Assembly (NCBI RefSeq): GCF_000023325.1
Contig: NC_012785.1
Span: 1,178,001 to 1,242,000 of the forward strand
Direction of reading: 5' to 3'
DNA: 64,000 nucleotides
DNA from: Kosmotoga olearia TBF 19.5.1
GTDB taxonomy: Bacteria > Thermotogota > Thermotogae > Petrotogales > Kosmotogaceae
Below the pieces are notes generated by a model that was not told the DNA's origin, searched no databases, and saw only the letters and a list, made by a program, of their open reading frames with translations. This document shows, piece after piece, positions 7,725 to 16,367 of the stretch (within the stretch, counting starts at the first letter, position 1; each line of letters starts with the position of its first letter). Position numbers and translations under genes: made by a program.

Positions 7725-9422
7725 TCAATCCTCAAGTTCTTCTACCAACGGTTTCTGTGATTTCGAGTTAGCAATAGCTTTTGCAGATTCATAAATCATC
7801 CAGGCGGTAATGAGCAATGTGACAACTGAGATGAATATCAGCAGCCAGTTCTGGGTTGCGATAAATTTATTCAGGTTGTAGAAGGTTGCCCATATTGTCA
7901 TCGTCAGCATGAACACCATTGGAATAAGAGTAACGTAGAAAGGTCTCTTCTTCTTTGCGAGATAAACCGTTGCAATCATAAGAGCAAGACCGGCGAGAAG
8001 CTGGTTAAGAGCACCAAAGAGTGGCCAGAGTATGAGAGCACCCTTACCACCGGGCTTCAAGAAAGCGAGGACTGCTGCTGCAAAAACTACCACAAATGTT
8101 GCAACGTATCTATTGTCAAAGGGTTTGATAGTTTTACCTTTGCGGTTTTTCAAAAGTTCCTGCAACGAAAATCTCTGAATCCTCGTAGCTGAATCGAGAG
8201 TTGTCCCAGCAAAGGAGACGATGAAGACCGCCATGATGGAAGCGGCCAGATCTCTAGGTATACCGAGAGAAGCCATAAGGTTGGCAGATCCATCAACAAC
8301 GGCCGCAAGCTTTGCACCAAGCCCACTCGCGCTCGCCCAGCTTGCATATCTTTCAGTGAATACCTGAGCGCCTCCTGACATACCGAGTCCGGCTGTAACG
8401 GCTATGATAACGAGTGTGGCAAGAACGCCTTCCAGAATCATTCCGCCGTACCCAACAGCCAGCGTATCCGTCTCTTTGTCAACCTGTTTTACCGTTGTTC
8501 CTGAAGCAGCCAGACTGTGGAATCCAGAAATCGCTCCACATGCGATAGTTATAAATAGCATTGGGAGTATTGGCGGGGCATCCGGGACGCTATTGAATGC
8601 AGGAGCCACTATGGTTGGGTGTGCCACAAATACGCCAGCCGTTAAGAGCCCCATAGCTATTAAGAGTTCGTGGGAGTTTATGTAATCCCTTGGCTGTAAG
8701 AGCCAGTGAACGGGAAGTGTCGAGGCTATGAAAACGTATACGAAGAGTATCAACGACCATGTGATAACGGATGATCCTGCTATTGGAGGAACCGTTATCG
8801 GGAGATACAGACCTATCCAGATCGTAACATACATGGCTATTATTGCTATGATTGACCATACGACATCGCTCTTGCCTTTTTTGTAAATCATGTAGGAAAG
8901 GAGCAAAGCTATGGGAATTTCCATCCAGACGGGGAATACTGATGCCGGGTACATGTTAAAAAGTATACCCATTATCATGGCGAATATGGCTATAACGATC
9001 CACAGCAAGAACTGGATGAGTATGAGGAATACAACAGCTGTTCGATTGCTTATGAGCCCTCTTGTGAGTTCGCCTATGGTTTTCCCCTCATGCCTTGCAG
9101 AGATTACAAGGGCTGAGAAATCATGAACAGCTCCCATGAAGATCGAACCAAAGAAAACCCAGATAAAAGCTGGAACCCATCCCCAGATAACACCTATTGC
9201 GGGGCCAACTATCGGACCGGTACCGGCAATGGTTGTGAAGTGGTGCCCGAGTATAATATGACGCTTTGTGGGAACGTAATCGACCCCATCTTCGTACTTG
9301 TGGGAAGGCATCACGTTTTTGTTGTTTAGTTTGAAGATCTTGTTTCCTATCCATCTGCCGTAGGTGTTGTAGGCGATGATATACCCAACAAACGTGAGTA
9401 TAGCCAGAAACAATGAGTTCAT
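7725..9422 (-). CDS. cstA: CstA-family carbon starvation / pyruvate-peptide transporter
   Basis: The 565-residue protein has about sixteen membrane segments and the conserved CstA sequences GRWIGNKIF, HHFTTIAGTGPIVGPAIG and FAGTTLDSATR. Members take up pyruvate (BtsT, CstA in enterobacteria) or peptides. A LytS-type kinase and LytTR regulator lie directly upstream on the same strand, which parallels the enteric BtsSR-BtsT and YpdAB pyruvate-sensing systems. Two direct repeats at 9498-9535, between regulator and transporter, look like the LytTR binding site. Start ATG 9422 has a GGAGGAG ribosome-binding site. The transport substrate is inferred from the family only. Confidence 0.92.
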   Translation of the reverse strand: MNSLFLAILTFVGYIIAYNTYGRWIGNKIFKLNNKNVMPSHKYEDGVDYVPTKRHIILGHHFTTIAGTGPIVGPAIGVIWGWVPAFIWVFFGSIFMGAVHDFSALVISARHEGKTIGELTRGLISNRTAVVFLILIQFLLWIVIAIFAMIMGILFNMYPASVFPVWMEIPIALLLSYMIYKKGKSDVVWSIIAIIAMYVTIWIGLYLPITVPPIAGSSVITWSLILFVYVFIASTLPVHWLLQPRDYINSHELLIAMGLLTAGVFVAHPTIVAPAFNSVPDAPPILPMLFITIACGAISGFHSLAASGTTVKQVDKETDTLAVGYGGMILEGVLATLVIIAVTAGLGMSGGAQVFTERYASWASASGLGAKLAAVVDGSANLMASLGIPRDLAASIMAVFIVSFAGTTLDSATRIQRFSLQELLKNRKGKTIKPFDNRYVATFVVVFAAAVLAFLKPGGKGALILWPLFGALNQLLAGLALMIATVYLAKKKRPFYVTLIPMVFMLTMTIWATFYNLNKFIATQNWLLIFISVVTLLITAWMIYESAKAIANSKSQKPLVEELED

Positions 9423-9497
9423 AAGCTCTCCTCCTCCATTGAGATTAGTAAACCCGCAATCTTAATTTTATTAATTGAATTTGTGAACGATCAATTC

Positions 9498-9535
9498 TTT
9501 TGGAGCAAAAGGCGCAGATTTTGGAGTGAAAGGCG
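9498..9535 (-). promoter_or_regulatory. tandem direct repeat, candidate LytTR operator of cstA
   Basis: TTTTGGAGCAAAAGGCG (9498-9514) is repeated as TTTTGGAGTGAAAGGCG (9519-9535), two mismatches in 17 and a period of 21 bp. LytTR domains bind paired direct repeats about two helical turns apart. On the minus strand the half-site reads CGCCTTTCAC, close to the YpdB site GGCATTTCAT known from E. coli. It lies 76-113 bases upstream of the cstA start. Confidence 0.65.
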
Positions 9536-9537
9536 GG

Positions 9538-10245
9538 CTAGAGGTGGAGGAGCTTCTTAATCTTACTTTTGTAGTTCTTTCCTATCGGGATTTCCTTTCC
9601 ATTGGAAAGAGTGAGAAAGTATGAACGGCTTCCTGGCCATGAGGAGAAACGTCTAACTTTTTTTAGGTTTACAATAAATGACTTATGTACTCTTGCAAAA
9701 AAAGATGGAAGACTTGATTCTAATTCTGAGAGATTGTAACGATAAACTTCAAGCTCATCTTCTTTCGTGTGGAGATAAACTTTTTTATCCATAGACTCGA
9801 AATAGAAAATCTCTTCAAGATCAACCATCTCAAGAAGATTATCTTCTTTCACCGGAACTTTTTCCAGCACTCCCTCTTTAGCCAGAACCTTTTCGATGCG
9901 TTCAACTGTTACCGCGAACCTTTCCGGACTTACCGGTTTCATCAGGTAATCCACTGCATCAACTTCAAAAGCATCGAGAGCATATTCATCATAGGCAGAT
10001 ATGAAAACGACAAGGACCTTTTCTTCAAGTCGATTCAACAGTTCAACAAATTCAACTCCATTGAATCCAGGAAGCTGGATATCGAGAAAAACAACATTCG
10101 GTTTTTTTGTTTTAATTATGTCCAGGGCCTCTTCCGCCGAAGAAGCTTCGCCCATCACTTCAATATTTTGATAATCTTCGATAAGCTCGATAATTGCTTT
10201 CCTGGCGATTATTTCATCGTCGACAACGATAGCTTTTATATTCAT
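9538..10245 (-). CDS. LytTR-family response regulator
   Basis: The 235-residue protein has a receiver domain at residues 1-120, with VVDDEI acidic pocket, phosphoacceptor aspartate in VVFLDIQLPG (about residue 56), the conserved T/S as FISAYD and lysine in MKPVSP. A LytTR DNA-binding domain covers about residues 140-235 (VYRYNLSELESSLP, FARVHKSFIVNLKKV). It sits 75 bases after the LytS-type kinase gene and should be its partner. The direct repeat immediately beyond its stop codon is the likely binding site, giving control of cstA. Confidence 0.92.
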   Translation of the reverse strand: MNIKAIVVDDEIIARKAIIELIEDYQNIEVMGEASSAEEALDIIKTKKPNVVFLDIQLPGFNGVEFVELLNRLEEKVLVVFISAYDEYALDAFEVDAVDYLMKPVSPERFAVTVERIEKVLAKEGVLEKVPVKEDNLLEMVDLEEIFYFESMDKKVYLHTKEDELEVYRYNLSELESSLPSFFARVHKSFIVNLKKVRRFSSWPGSRSYFLTLSNGKEIPIGKNYKSKIKKLLHL

Positions 10246-10320
10246 AAGCTTTTGGCGTTTAGATTTTCAATTTCAAAACTCGGAGAAATAAACGCCTATG
10301 CCTCCCTTCTTCAAGCATAC

Positions 10321-12000
10321 TTAGCTTATTTCACTAACCTTTTTCTTTGCCAGTGATTCCGGTATTCTTATCGTTATGGTCGTCCCTTTCATTGGTTTGC
10401 TATTAACTTCCAAATGGGCTTTTTCTCCGTACAGGTTAGACAATCTTTCCCTTATCAATTTTAACCCAATACCTGTTTGAAGCTTATTTTCATTTTCTAT
10501 ACCCTTTCCTGTGTCGAATATCAAGATCTCGACATTCCTTGATTTAACTTTCACACTGATTCTTACGAATAGCTTTTTGTTTGGTATCATGCCGTGCTTG
10601 ATCGAGTTCTCTACTATCGGTTGGATTGTAAAAGGTGGAATCCAAAATGGTTCTTTGAGGTCCTTTTCCATTTTGAAGTCCAAAAGCTCGCCAAAACGGA
10701 TTTTCATGAGTTGCAGGTAATTTCTTACAAAAGAGAGTTCGTCGTCCAGAGGAACGAAGGTTCTCTTTTCGCGAAGTGTATATCTCATCATTTCTGAGAG
10801 TTTTAGGATCATTTCTCTGGCTTTTTCTGAATCGTGCCTGGTTAGGTAAGCCAGAGCATTGAGTATGTTGAAAAGGAAATGAGGATCTGTTTTGGCTACA
10901 AGTTGCCTGTAACGCGCTTCCGCGTTGTCTCTGGCTTCTTTGCTGGTTTTTGAAAGTTCGAGTTCAAGAGAAAGTATCTGTCCAAGGCCCTTTGCAAAGG
11001 TTATCTCGTACTTCTCTATGTCATTTTCCTTTGTTTTGTATAACTTCAACGTTCCAATAGTCTCGCCATTTGTGAATTTTATGGGAATGAGAATGCCTCT
11101 GAACAGGGGACAGTTTTTATGACTGCAACCAATACCTGAACGGTGTTTTATTAGTCTAGCTTTACCTTTTTGAATGGTTAGTCTTGTGGATTCTGTGAGA
11201 TTTGGATTTCCCGGGGTGTGGTGATCTTCGCCGGCGCCAACGTGACTCAGGATTTTTTCTCTTGTTGTGAGCGCTACAGCGTCAAAACTTGTCAATTTCT
11301 TTATCGTTTCACATATCTGTCTTGCTGTGGTCTCATTGAGTCCTTTATCTATAAGACCTATCGTGTTCTCTACTATTTTGAACATCGATTGAGTGGTTTC
11401 TTCGGTTACATTCTCTTTTTCTATTTGGAGGTTTCTGAATATGAGTGAAAGCAATAAGACGCCGATTGAATTTCCTAAAACCATTGGAAGCAAAACAGTG
11501 GTCACTATGTCTGCGGCAATGTCTTTTGGGAAGGTTACCAGATAAACAAAGCCAAGGTGTAAAAATTCCATTCCAATTGTCAAGGGAACCACAAACTGAG
11601 GACGTAGAAGCTTCGGCCCGAAGAGTTTTCGTGAAAAACCTGTTAGAACACCAACCATGATGGTTGCTAATGAACACGATATCCCGGTAACTCCTCCAAG
11701 GGTCATCCTGTGAAGTCCAGCGATAAGGCCGCTTATAGTTCCGGATATCGGCCCGCCTATGACTGCTGCGATTATAACCCCCATATCTCGATAGTTTGTT
11801 ATAGCCGTTTTATACTCTATTCCGAGAAAGGTTCCTATGATACCGAGAACTCCCCCAAGAATTCCTATAAAAATGGTTGATTGTGGTTTGGAACGTATGA
11901 TTAGGTGTCTTTGAGAGAAAGAAAAAGTGAAAATAATATAGATGGTCATGGTGATTATGGCTACTCTCTCAATCAGGATGAAAGCGATGTTTTCAAACAT
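10321..12000 (-). CDS. LytS-type sensor histidine kinase (5TM-LYT, GAF, His_kinase)
   Basis: The 559-residue kinase has six or so N-terminal membrane segments of the 5TMR-LYT type (residues 1-190; GGPISGTISGLIAGLHR is typical), a GAF domain (about 205-345), then the LytS/YehU-type dimerisation region with phosphoacceptor histidine in DPHFLFNILNAL and an HATPase domain (QPIVENSIKHG, DTGKGI). A CX4CX5C-type cysteine group (GIGCSHKNCPLFRG) in the GAF domain is typical of BtsS/LytS relatives. It is followed by the LytTR regulator and CstA, suggesting sensing of pyruvate or a related metabolite at the membrane. Confidence 0.92.
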   Translation of the reverse strand: MFENIAFILIERVAIITMTIYIIFTFSFSQRHLIIRSKPQSTIFIGILGGVLGIIGTFLGIEYKTAITNYRDMGVIIAAVIGGPISGTISGLIAGLHRMTLGGVTGISCSLATIMVGVLTGFSRKLFGPKLLRPQFVVPLTIGMEFLHLGFVYLVTFPKDIAADIVTTVLLPMVLGNSIGVLLLSLIFRNLQIEKENVTEETTQSMFKIVENTIGLIDKGLNETTARQICETIKKLTSFDAVALTTREKILSHVGAGEDHHTPGNPNLTESTRLTIQKGKARLIKHRSGIGCSHKNCPLFRGILIPIKFTNGETIGTLKLYKTKENDIEKYEITFAKGLGQILSLELELSKTSKEARDNAEARYRQLVAKTDPHFLFNILNALAYLTRHDSEKAREMILKLSEMMRYTLREKRTFVPLDDELSFVRNYLQLMKIRFGELLDFKMEKDLKEPFWIPPFTIQPIVENSIKHGMIPNKKLFVRISVKVKSRNVEILIFDTGKGIENENKLQTGIGLKLIRERLSNLYGEKAHLEVNSKPMKGTTITIRIPESLAKKKVSEIS

Positions 12001-12009
12001 ACTCTCCCC

Positions 12010-12312
12010 CTAAACCGGATCTCCACTCATGCCTCTGTATCCAAATTCGTCGCTGGCTATGATAAACACCTTTTGTCCTGAGGCTTTGAGTTTTTTAAAA
12101 AGTTTCTTTGCTTCCTTTCTGGGGTTCTCAACGACTTTAACATCGCAATAGAGAAGTTCTTTGATGAATTCTGTCGCCGCTCCTACAGGTTCCCTGCTAA
12201 CGAAGAAAATAAATTTTGTTGAAAACCCTTTTTCAAAGTAGTCTTTGATAGCTCTAAAATCTTCAACTCCCGCTAATCGCCCATAAATTATTGCAACCTG
12301 GTACTCTGCCAC
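12010..12312 (-). CDS. small hypothetical protein upstream of lytS
   Basis: I do not recognise this 100-residue protein. The start is GTG 12312, preceded by GGAGG (read on minus as GGAGGAGATAAA), rather than the longer frame to 12357. It has alternating strands and helices (VAIIYGRL, KFIFFVSREPVG, KVFIIASDEFGYRG), consistent with a small alpha/beta fold. It ends nine bases before the lytS start and is probably the first gene of the kinase-regulator operon. No catalytic motif is evident. Confidence 0.65.
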   Translation of the reverse strand: MAEYQVAIIYGRLAGVEDFRAIKDYFEKGFSTKFIFFVSREPVGAATEFIKELLYCDVKVVENPRKEAKKLFKKLKASGQKVFIIASDEFGYRGMSGDPV

Positions 12313-12424
12313 TTTATCTCCTCCGTTTGGTTCAGCAAGAACAAATTTATTATACACTAGCTGTAATTTGAACCTTTATCGCGTATCATTATTTCTCATT
12401 TGCGTTACTTTAAGTGCCAAGAAA

Positions 12425-12497
12425 GATTATCCCTCTTTTTTGAGTAGATTTATTTTTGACGCAACGTTCCCTTTTCGAGTAGATTTTTTATGAGGCA
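12425..12497. mobile_element. solitary IS end, remnant of the rve-type element found at 23963
   Basis: These 73 bases match the reverse complement of 23963-24037 with about three differences. The match includes both copies of the transposase-site repeat (GAGTAGATTTATTTTTGACG and CGAGTAGATTTTTTATGAGG). No transposase is present. The fragment ends 10 bases before the -35 of the peroxiredoxin promoter. Confidence 0.75.
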
Positions 12498-12507
12498 ATT
12501 CGGTTTC

Positions 12508-12537
12508 TTGACTTTTATGGAAGAAAAGTAGTATAAT
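12508..12537 (+). promoter_or_regulatory. promoter of the peroxiredoxin gene
   Basis: TTGACT (12508-12513) and TATAAT (12532-12537) are separated by 18 bases. The start codon follows 60 bases later, behind GGAGGTG. Confidence 0.75.
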
Positions 12538-12596
12538 AAATGTAGCAATTTAGATGTGTTATAAATTGTAACAAACAAAATTGGAGGTGAGTTTAT

Positions 12597-13241
12597 ATGG
12601 AAGAAAGAATCCCATTGATAGGTGAAAAATTTCCGGAACTAAAAGTCCAAACAACACATGGAGTTATGAAGCTTCCGGACGCTTTCAAAGGCAAATGGTT
12701 CATTCTCTTCAGCCATCCTGCTGATTTTACACCGGTTTGTACGACCGAATTTGTTGCTTTCCAAAAGCGATACGATGAGTTCAAAAAGCTAAACACTGAA
12801 TTAATAGGTTTGAGCATTGACCAGGTGTTCTCCCACATTAAATGGGTTGAATGGATCAAGGACAATCTTAATGTAGAGATTAAATTCCCTGTAATCGCTG
12901 ATGATACTGGTAAAGTTGCTTCCAAGCTTGGGCTAATCCATCCCGGAAAAGGGACGAATACTGTCAGGGCTGTTTTTATCGTTGATCCAGAAGGAACCAT
13001 CCGTGCTATACTTTACTACCCGCAGGAGCTTGGCAGAAACGTTGACGAAATCTTAAGAATGATCAAAGGATTCCAGGTTTCTGACGATAAGGGCGTTGCT
13101 ATTCCTGCAAATTGGCCCAACAACGAGCTTATTGGTGATGAGGTTATTATTCCACCTGCAAGCGACATGGAAACTGCAGAAAAGAGAAAAGAAGAATATC
13201 AGTGCTTCGATTGGTGGTTTTGCCACAAAAAAGTTGATTAA
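12597..13241 (+). CDS. peroxiredoxin, Prx6/AhpC-TSA family
   Basis: The 214-residue thiol peroxidase reduces peroxides in the cytoplasm. The peroxidatic cysteine lies in [12 protein letters not shown] (about residue 46), with the family's T and the downstream arginine ([11 protein letters not shown]). The length and C-terminal arm match archaeal/thermophile Prx6 enzymes. Two further cysteines (CFDWWFC) at the very end may resolve the disulfide. It has a strong promoter of its own and a shared terminator, and lies beside a PadR regulator and an FAD disulfide reductase, which could recycle thiols. Confidence 0.93.
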   Translation: MEERIPLIGEKFPELKVQTTHGVMKLPDAFKGKWFILFSHPADFTPVCTTEFVAFQKRYDEFKKLNTELIGLSIDQVFSHIKWVEWIKDNLNVEIKFPVIADDTGKVASKLGLIHPGKGTNTVRAVFIVDPEGTIRAILYYPQELGRNVDEILRMIKGFQVSDDKGVAIPANWPNNELIGDEVIIPPASDMETAEKRKEEYQCFDWWFCHKKVD

Positions 13242-13278
13242 TTGACTTCAATTGCCCCCTATATCAAAAAGCACAGTT

Positions 13279-13307
13279 AAGGCGAGGATTTATTCCTCGC
13301 CTTTTCT
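13279..13307. terminator. bidirectional terminator between peroxiredoxin and padR genes
   Basis: GGCGAGGA (13281-13288) pairs with TCCTCGCC (13294-13301) around a 5-base loop and is followed by TTTT. It overlaps the last codons of the minus-strand PadR gene. Confidence 0.8.
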
Positions 13308-13673
13308 ATTTCTTAACCTGTTGTATTTTTCCTTAAATTCCGAAAGGACCTTTTCAAATTCCAGAATATGGGAAGCAGCTTCATCGAGAAACATCATTCC
13401 AGAATCTGTTATACGGTAAATCTTTTTTGCTGGACCGGGGGCAGAAGTATCCCAATCGGCAATTACAAAACCATTCATTTCCAGTTCTGCAAGCAGACGG
13501 TAGAGATTCCCCATGTTACTGATTCCCTGTTTTGCCAGGCCAAGTTCTCTAAGCCTTTCGGATAATTCGTAGCCGTGGCCCGGTTTCTCTGCTATTAAAA
13601 GTAGTAAAAAGGCACTTTGCCACCAGCGCCACATTCCTCTACCTCTGCCAAAACCTCTACCAAAACCAGGCAT
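13290..13673 (-). CDS. PadR-family transcriptional regulator with Gly/Arg-rich N-terminus
   Basis: The protein is 127 residues from ATG 13673, which follows AGGGG by a suitable distance; GTG 13682 is the longest option. Residues 15-95 form a PadR winged helix (SAFLLLLIAEKPGHGYELSE, NMGNLYRLLAELEMNGFV), with a short dimerising C-terminal helix. The N-terminus reads PGFGRGFGRGRGMWRWW, a Gly/Arg repeat also seen in three other proteins of this cluster. It is the last gene of a ten-gene minus-strand cluster. The inverted repeat over the cluster promoter (19563-19585) has the ATGT...ACAT form used by PadR repressors, so it is the likely regulator. Confidence 0.88.
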   Translation of the reverse strand: MPGFGRGFGRGRGMWRWWQSAFLLLLIAEKPGHGYELSERLRELGLAKQGISNMGNLYRLLAELEMNGFVIADWDTSAPGPAKKIYRITDSGMMFLDEAASHILEFEKVLSEFKEKYNRLRNRKGEE

Positions 13674-13710
13674 ATACATCACCCCTAAGTTTATCCGGGT
13701 ATAAAATAAC

Positions 13711-13738
13711 TGGGTTGGAATCTAAGGATCCCAACCCA
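13711..13738 (-). terminator. hairpin downstream of the FAD reductase gene
   Basis: TGGGTTGG (13711-13718) pairs with CCAACCCA (13731-13738). On the minus strand it is followed by GTTATTTTAT, a weak terminator or attenuator between the reductase and padR. Confidence 0.6.
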
Positions 13739-13759
13739 ATTATACATGGGTTCATCTTA

Positions 13760-15106
13760 CTATTCAGCTCTAAGTTTTCTTATAGCAGCTTCAGCTGCAG
13801 TTATAATTGGATATACAGTGGGAGCAGATGTCAAAAGTGGATGGGTGCCTATCTGCATGGTTACCAGGTCGTTAGCCGTAACTCCCATTTGTAAGCCAAG
13901 TCCAAGAATATTTATCATTTCGCCTACACTCTTTCCACCAGCTATCTGTGCACCAAGCAGTATTCCACTCTCCTTTGAGAAGATCAACATTACATAAAGG
14001 CTGCTTTTATCTGGAAGTGTACCAGGATGCCTATCTATGCTTTTTGCCTCTCCAACTACACATTCGAAACCTTCCTCGCAGGCCGTTTTGTATGTCATTC
14101 CAGCAGCCCCAAGCGTCAATCCTTCGACCGAGGTTGAGAATACTCCCAGATTTCCATGATTCTCTCTCACAACTTTAAGGGTGTAAAGATTCGCTCCAGC
14201 AACTCTTGCGTCAAATGCAGCTGTAGATGCCAGCATGAGTTTACTTGGCTTTCTGGTGAAGAAATCCTTGTGTTCCGCACAATCTCCGACAGCGAAAACA
14301 TCTTTAACGCTGGTTCTCATGTATTCATCCACCCAGATGGAACCACTGTATCCGAGATGGATAGGAAGCTTCTTCACAAGTTCAGTATTCGGTTTGTACC
14401 CCACAGCAAAAATGACCATGTCTGTTGAGAGTTTTTCACCACTGGAAAGTTCAACCCCTTCGACCTTATCTGTTCCAAGAATCTTTGTTACAAGGGTTTC
14501 GGTCATCACAACGACATTTTTTTCCTTAAGATTTTCTTCCATCAACTTGCCAAAAGATTCGTCGAAAGCGGCAGGAAGGAGATGAGGCTTAGCTTCAATT
14601 ATCGTAACTTTCTTTCCCATCTTTCTGATTTCATCGCCAACTTCGACGCCGATGAATCCTCCGCCAATGATTATTACATTATGCGCTTTCTTAGCCGCTT
14701 CATAAACCTTCTCTATCTCTTCTTTATTCTTTGGAACTGCGTAAACACCGCTTAATTCCGCTCCTTCTATTTTTGGGATAACCGGTATGGAACCAGTAGC
14801 GAAAACAAGTTTGTCATACTGGACGCTTTCACCTGACGCTGTTTCAACTATTTTGGCTTCGAAATCTACGCTGGTAACCTCCGCAGTCATGAATTCCACA
14901 CCGAGGTTTTCTGCGGGTTTGGTTCCCATTATGTTGCCGTCAACCGAACCTATGGTACCAAAAATGTACGGAATACCGCAGGGAACAAGTCCGACTTTTT
15001 CTTTTCTGATTATCAGGATTTCTTTGTCTGGATAGGTTTTCTTTGCTGTTGTTGCAGTAACAAGCCCGGCGGGGCCTCCACCGATTATGATAACGTCCCT
15101 TTTCAT
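13760..15106 (-). CDS. FAD-dependent pyridine nucleotide-disulfide oxidoreductase (NADH oxidase / CoA-disulfide reductase type)
   Basis: The 448-residue flavoprotein has an N-terminal FAD site (IIIGGGPAGLVTA), the redox cysteine in LVPCGIPYIFG (residue 43), an NAD(P)H site (VIIIGGGFIGVEVGDEI), the second FAD motif (VFAVGDCAEH) and a C-terminal dimerisation domain. The single active cysteine without a CxxC pair is typical of NADH oxidases, NADH-dependent sulfur reductases and CoA-disulfide reductases. In an anaerobe it may reduce oxygen, sulfur or thiols. The gene is 5 bases after the radical SAM gene, whose tail supplies the AGGAGGG ribosome-binding site. Confidence 0.88.
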   Translation of the reverse strand: MKRDVIIIGGGPAGLVTATTAKKTYPDKEILIIRKEKVGLVPCGIPYIFGTIGSVDGNIMGTKPAENLGVEFMTAEVTSVDFEAKIVETASGESVQYDKLVFATGSIPVIPKIEGAELSGVYAVPKNKEEIEKVYEAAKKAHNVIIIGGGFIGVEVGDEIRKMGKKVTIIEAKPHLLPAAFDESFGKLMEENLKEKNVVVMTETLVTKILGTDKVEGVELSSGEKLSTDMVIFAVGYKPNTELVKKLPIHLGYSGSIWVDEYMRTSVKDVFAVGDCAEHKDFFTRKPSKLMLASTAAFDARVAGANLYTLKVVRENHGNLGVFSTSVEGLTLGAAGMTYKTACEEGFECVVGEAKSIDRHPGTLPDKSSLYVMLIFSKESGILLGAQIAGGKSVGEMINILGLGLQMGVTANDLVTMQIGTHPLLTSAPTVYPIITAAEAAIRKLRAE

Positions 15107-15111
15107 CGAAG

Positions 15112-16071
15112 TTATCCCTCCTTTATGAATCTGTAGAATACAGTTCCATTGTAGACAATCTTTTTTACGTGACCAAGGCTTTCGAACTCTCTCAGGAATT
15201 GTTCGCTGTTAATTTTCCTTTGTTCCAAAAAACTGCATATATCACTTTTTGACATTGGATGGCGCTTTATAATCTCCAGAAGAGCACTTTCAGCATCACT
15301 CTCGGGAGAAACGAATTTTCCGGGAGCACCTTTTTCAATGCTTATAGCATTGAATAACTCTCGTGCCTGTTTTATCGTTACCTCATCGGGCTTTTCAACC
15401 CATGGTTCTGCTGGAGGGCGTAGCGGAACATTGACATACACCCTATCAGGTTTTAGTCTTGCGATTCGCTCAGTTAATCTTTCTAATTGCTCTTTAGAGT
15501 CATTAAGCCCCTTTACAAGCATGACCTCGAGCCATACTTCACCCGGGAATAAATTTCTTAATTCAAGAAGGCCTTTATAAACCTCCTCGAAACTCAATTT
15601 GCCGAAGGGCCTGTTAATGCGCTTGAAGCTTTCGTCATCCCAGGCATCAAGAGTGGGCATTATAATATCCGCTTGTCTGACTTCATTTCTTACATTTTCA
15701 TCGTAAAATAAAGAGCCGTTGGTAATGACCACAACGGGTTTTTTTGATAATCTCTTTATCCCGGATATTATGATATCTATGGGTCTATACAACAACGGCT
15801 CTCCTTCCGAAACGAGGGTTATAACATCATATTCGTTCTCATTGTGTACTTTTAAAAATTCTTCGAGTTCACCCAAAATTTCGTTTGTAGGATAAAAGCT
15901 CTGTCTTGTGTTACACACCTTCGTGGTTCTTCCAAGTTGACAGTAAACACAGGAATAATTGCAGACCTTGAAAGGAACGGTGCTCACACCGAGGGATCTT
16001 CCCAGTCTTCGTGAAGGGACGATTCCATAAACATGTCTCGAATTCTTATTTCTGGCGTTGGGGTGGTTCAT
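15112..16071 (-). CDS. radical SAM protein (COG0731-like)
   Basis: The 319-residue enzyme has the radical SAM cluster motif CNYSCVYC (CX3CX2C, about residue 38) preceded by the usual GIVPSRRLGRSLGVS of this family. SEGEPLL corresponds to the SAM-binding GGEPLL-like motif, and the barrel continues to about residue 230. The C-terminal 80 residues (SDICSFLEQRKINSEQF) look like a winged helix. Its start overlaps the ferredoxin stop (ATGA), so the ferredoxin is a plausible electron donor. The reaction is unknown; the family is often beside metal-cofactor and Fe-S assembly genes. Confidence 0.85.
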   Translation of the reverse strand: MNHPNARNKNSRHVYGIVPSRRLGRSLGVSTVPFKVCNYSCVYCQLGRTTKVCNTRQSFYPTNEILGELEEFLKVHNENEYDVITLVSEGEPLLYRPIDIIISGIKRLSKKPVVVITNGSLFYDENVRNEVRQADIIMPTLDAWDDESFKRINRPFGKLSFEEVYKGLLELRNLFPGEVWLEVMLVKGLNDSKEQLERLTERIARLKPDRVYVNVPLRPPAEPWVEKPDEVTIKQARELFNAISIEKGAPGKFVSPESDAESALLEIIKRHPMSKSDICSFLEQRKINSEQFLREFESLGHVKKIVYNGTVFYRFIKEG

Positions 16072-16355
16072 ATGGCTCCGCCTCGCCCCCGACCAATTCC
16101 TCTTCCAAATCCGCGTCCCATGCTGCGGCCTCGGCCCCGTCCTCCTCCGCCTATTCCTCTTCCACGTAGAAAGGGGTTTTCAGAATTGGGATGGATTGCG
16201 TTTTTGGGGCATACATCAAAACACTTTCCGCAGCGCGTACAGACGGAATTGTCTATCACGGCTTTTCTGTCTTTCATTTTAATTGCGTTCTCAACCGGGC
16301 AAGCCTGTACACAAAGGCCGCACCCGATACAATCGTTTTCTTTAACCCACGGCAT
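16068..16355 (-). CDS. 2[4Fe-4S] ferredoxin with Gly/Arg-rich tail
   Basis: The 95-residue protein has two 4Fe-4S motifs, CIGCGLCVQACP and CTRCGKCFDVCP, within the first 52 residues. The rest is almost only glycine and arginine (RGRGIGGGGRGRGR, GRGFGRGIGRGRGG). Such a tail is unusual for a ferredoxin and suggests binding to nucleic acid, to an acidic partner or to the other RG-rich proteins of the cluster. A GAGGAGG ribosome-binding site precedes ATG 16355. It is coupled to the radical SAM gene and probably supplies electrons to it or to the MinD-type ATPases. Confidence 0.9.
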   Translation of the reverse strand: MPWVKENDCIGCGLCVQACPVENAIKMKDRKAVIDNSVCTRCGKCFDVCPKNAIHPNSENPFLRGRGIGGGGRGRGRSMGRGFGRGIGRGRGGAI

Positions 16356-16367
16356 TGAACTACCTCC

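Noticed and set aside
12593-13000. 135-codon frame opposite the peroxiredoxin gene
   Set aside because: It mirrors a well-conserved enzyme gene and has no independent support.
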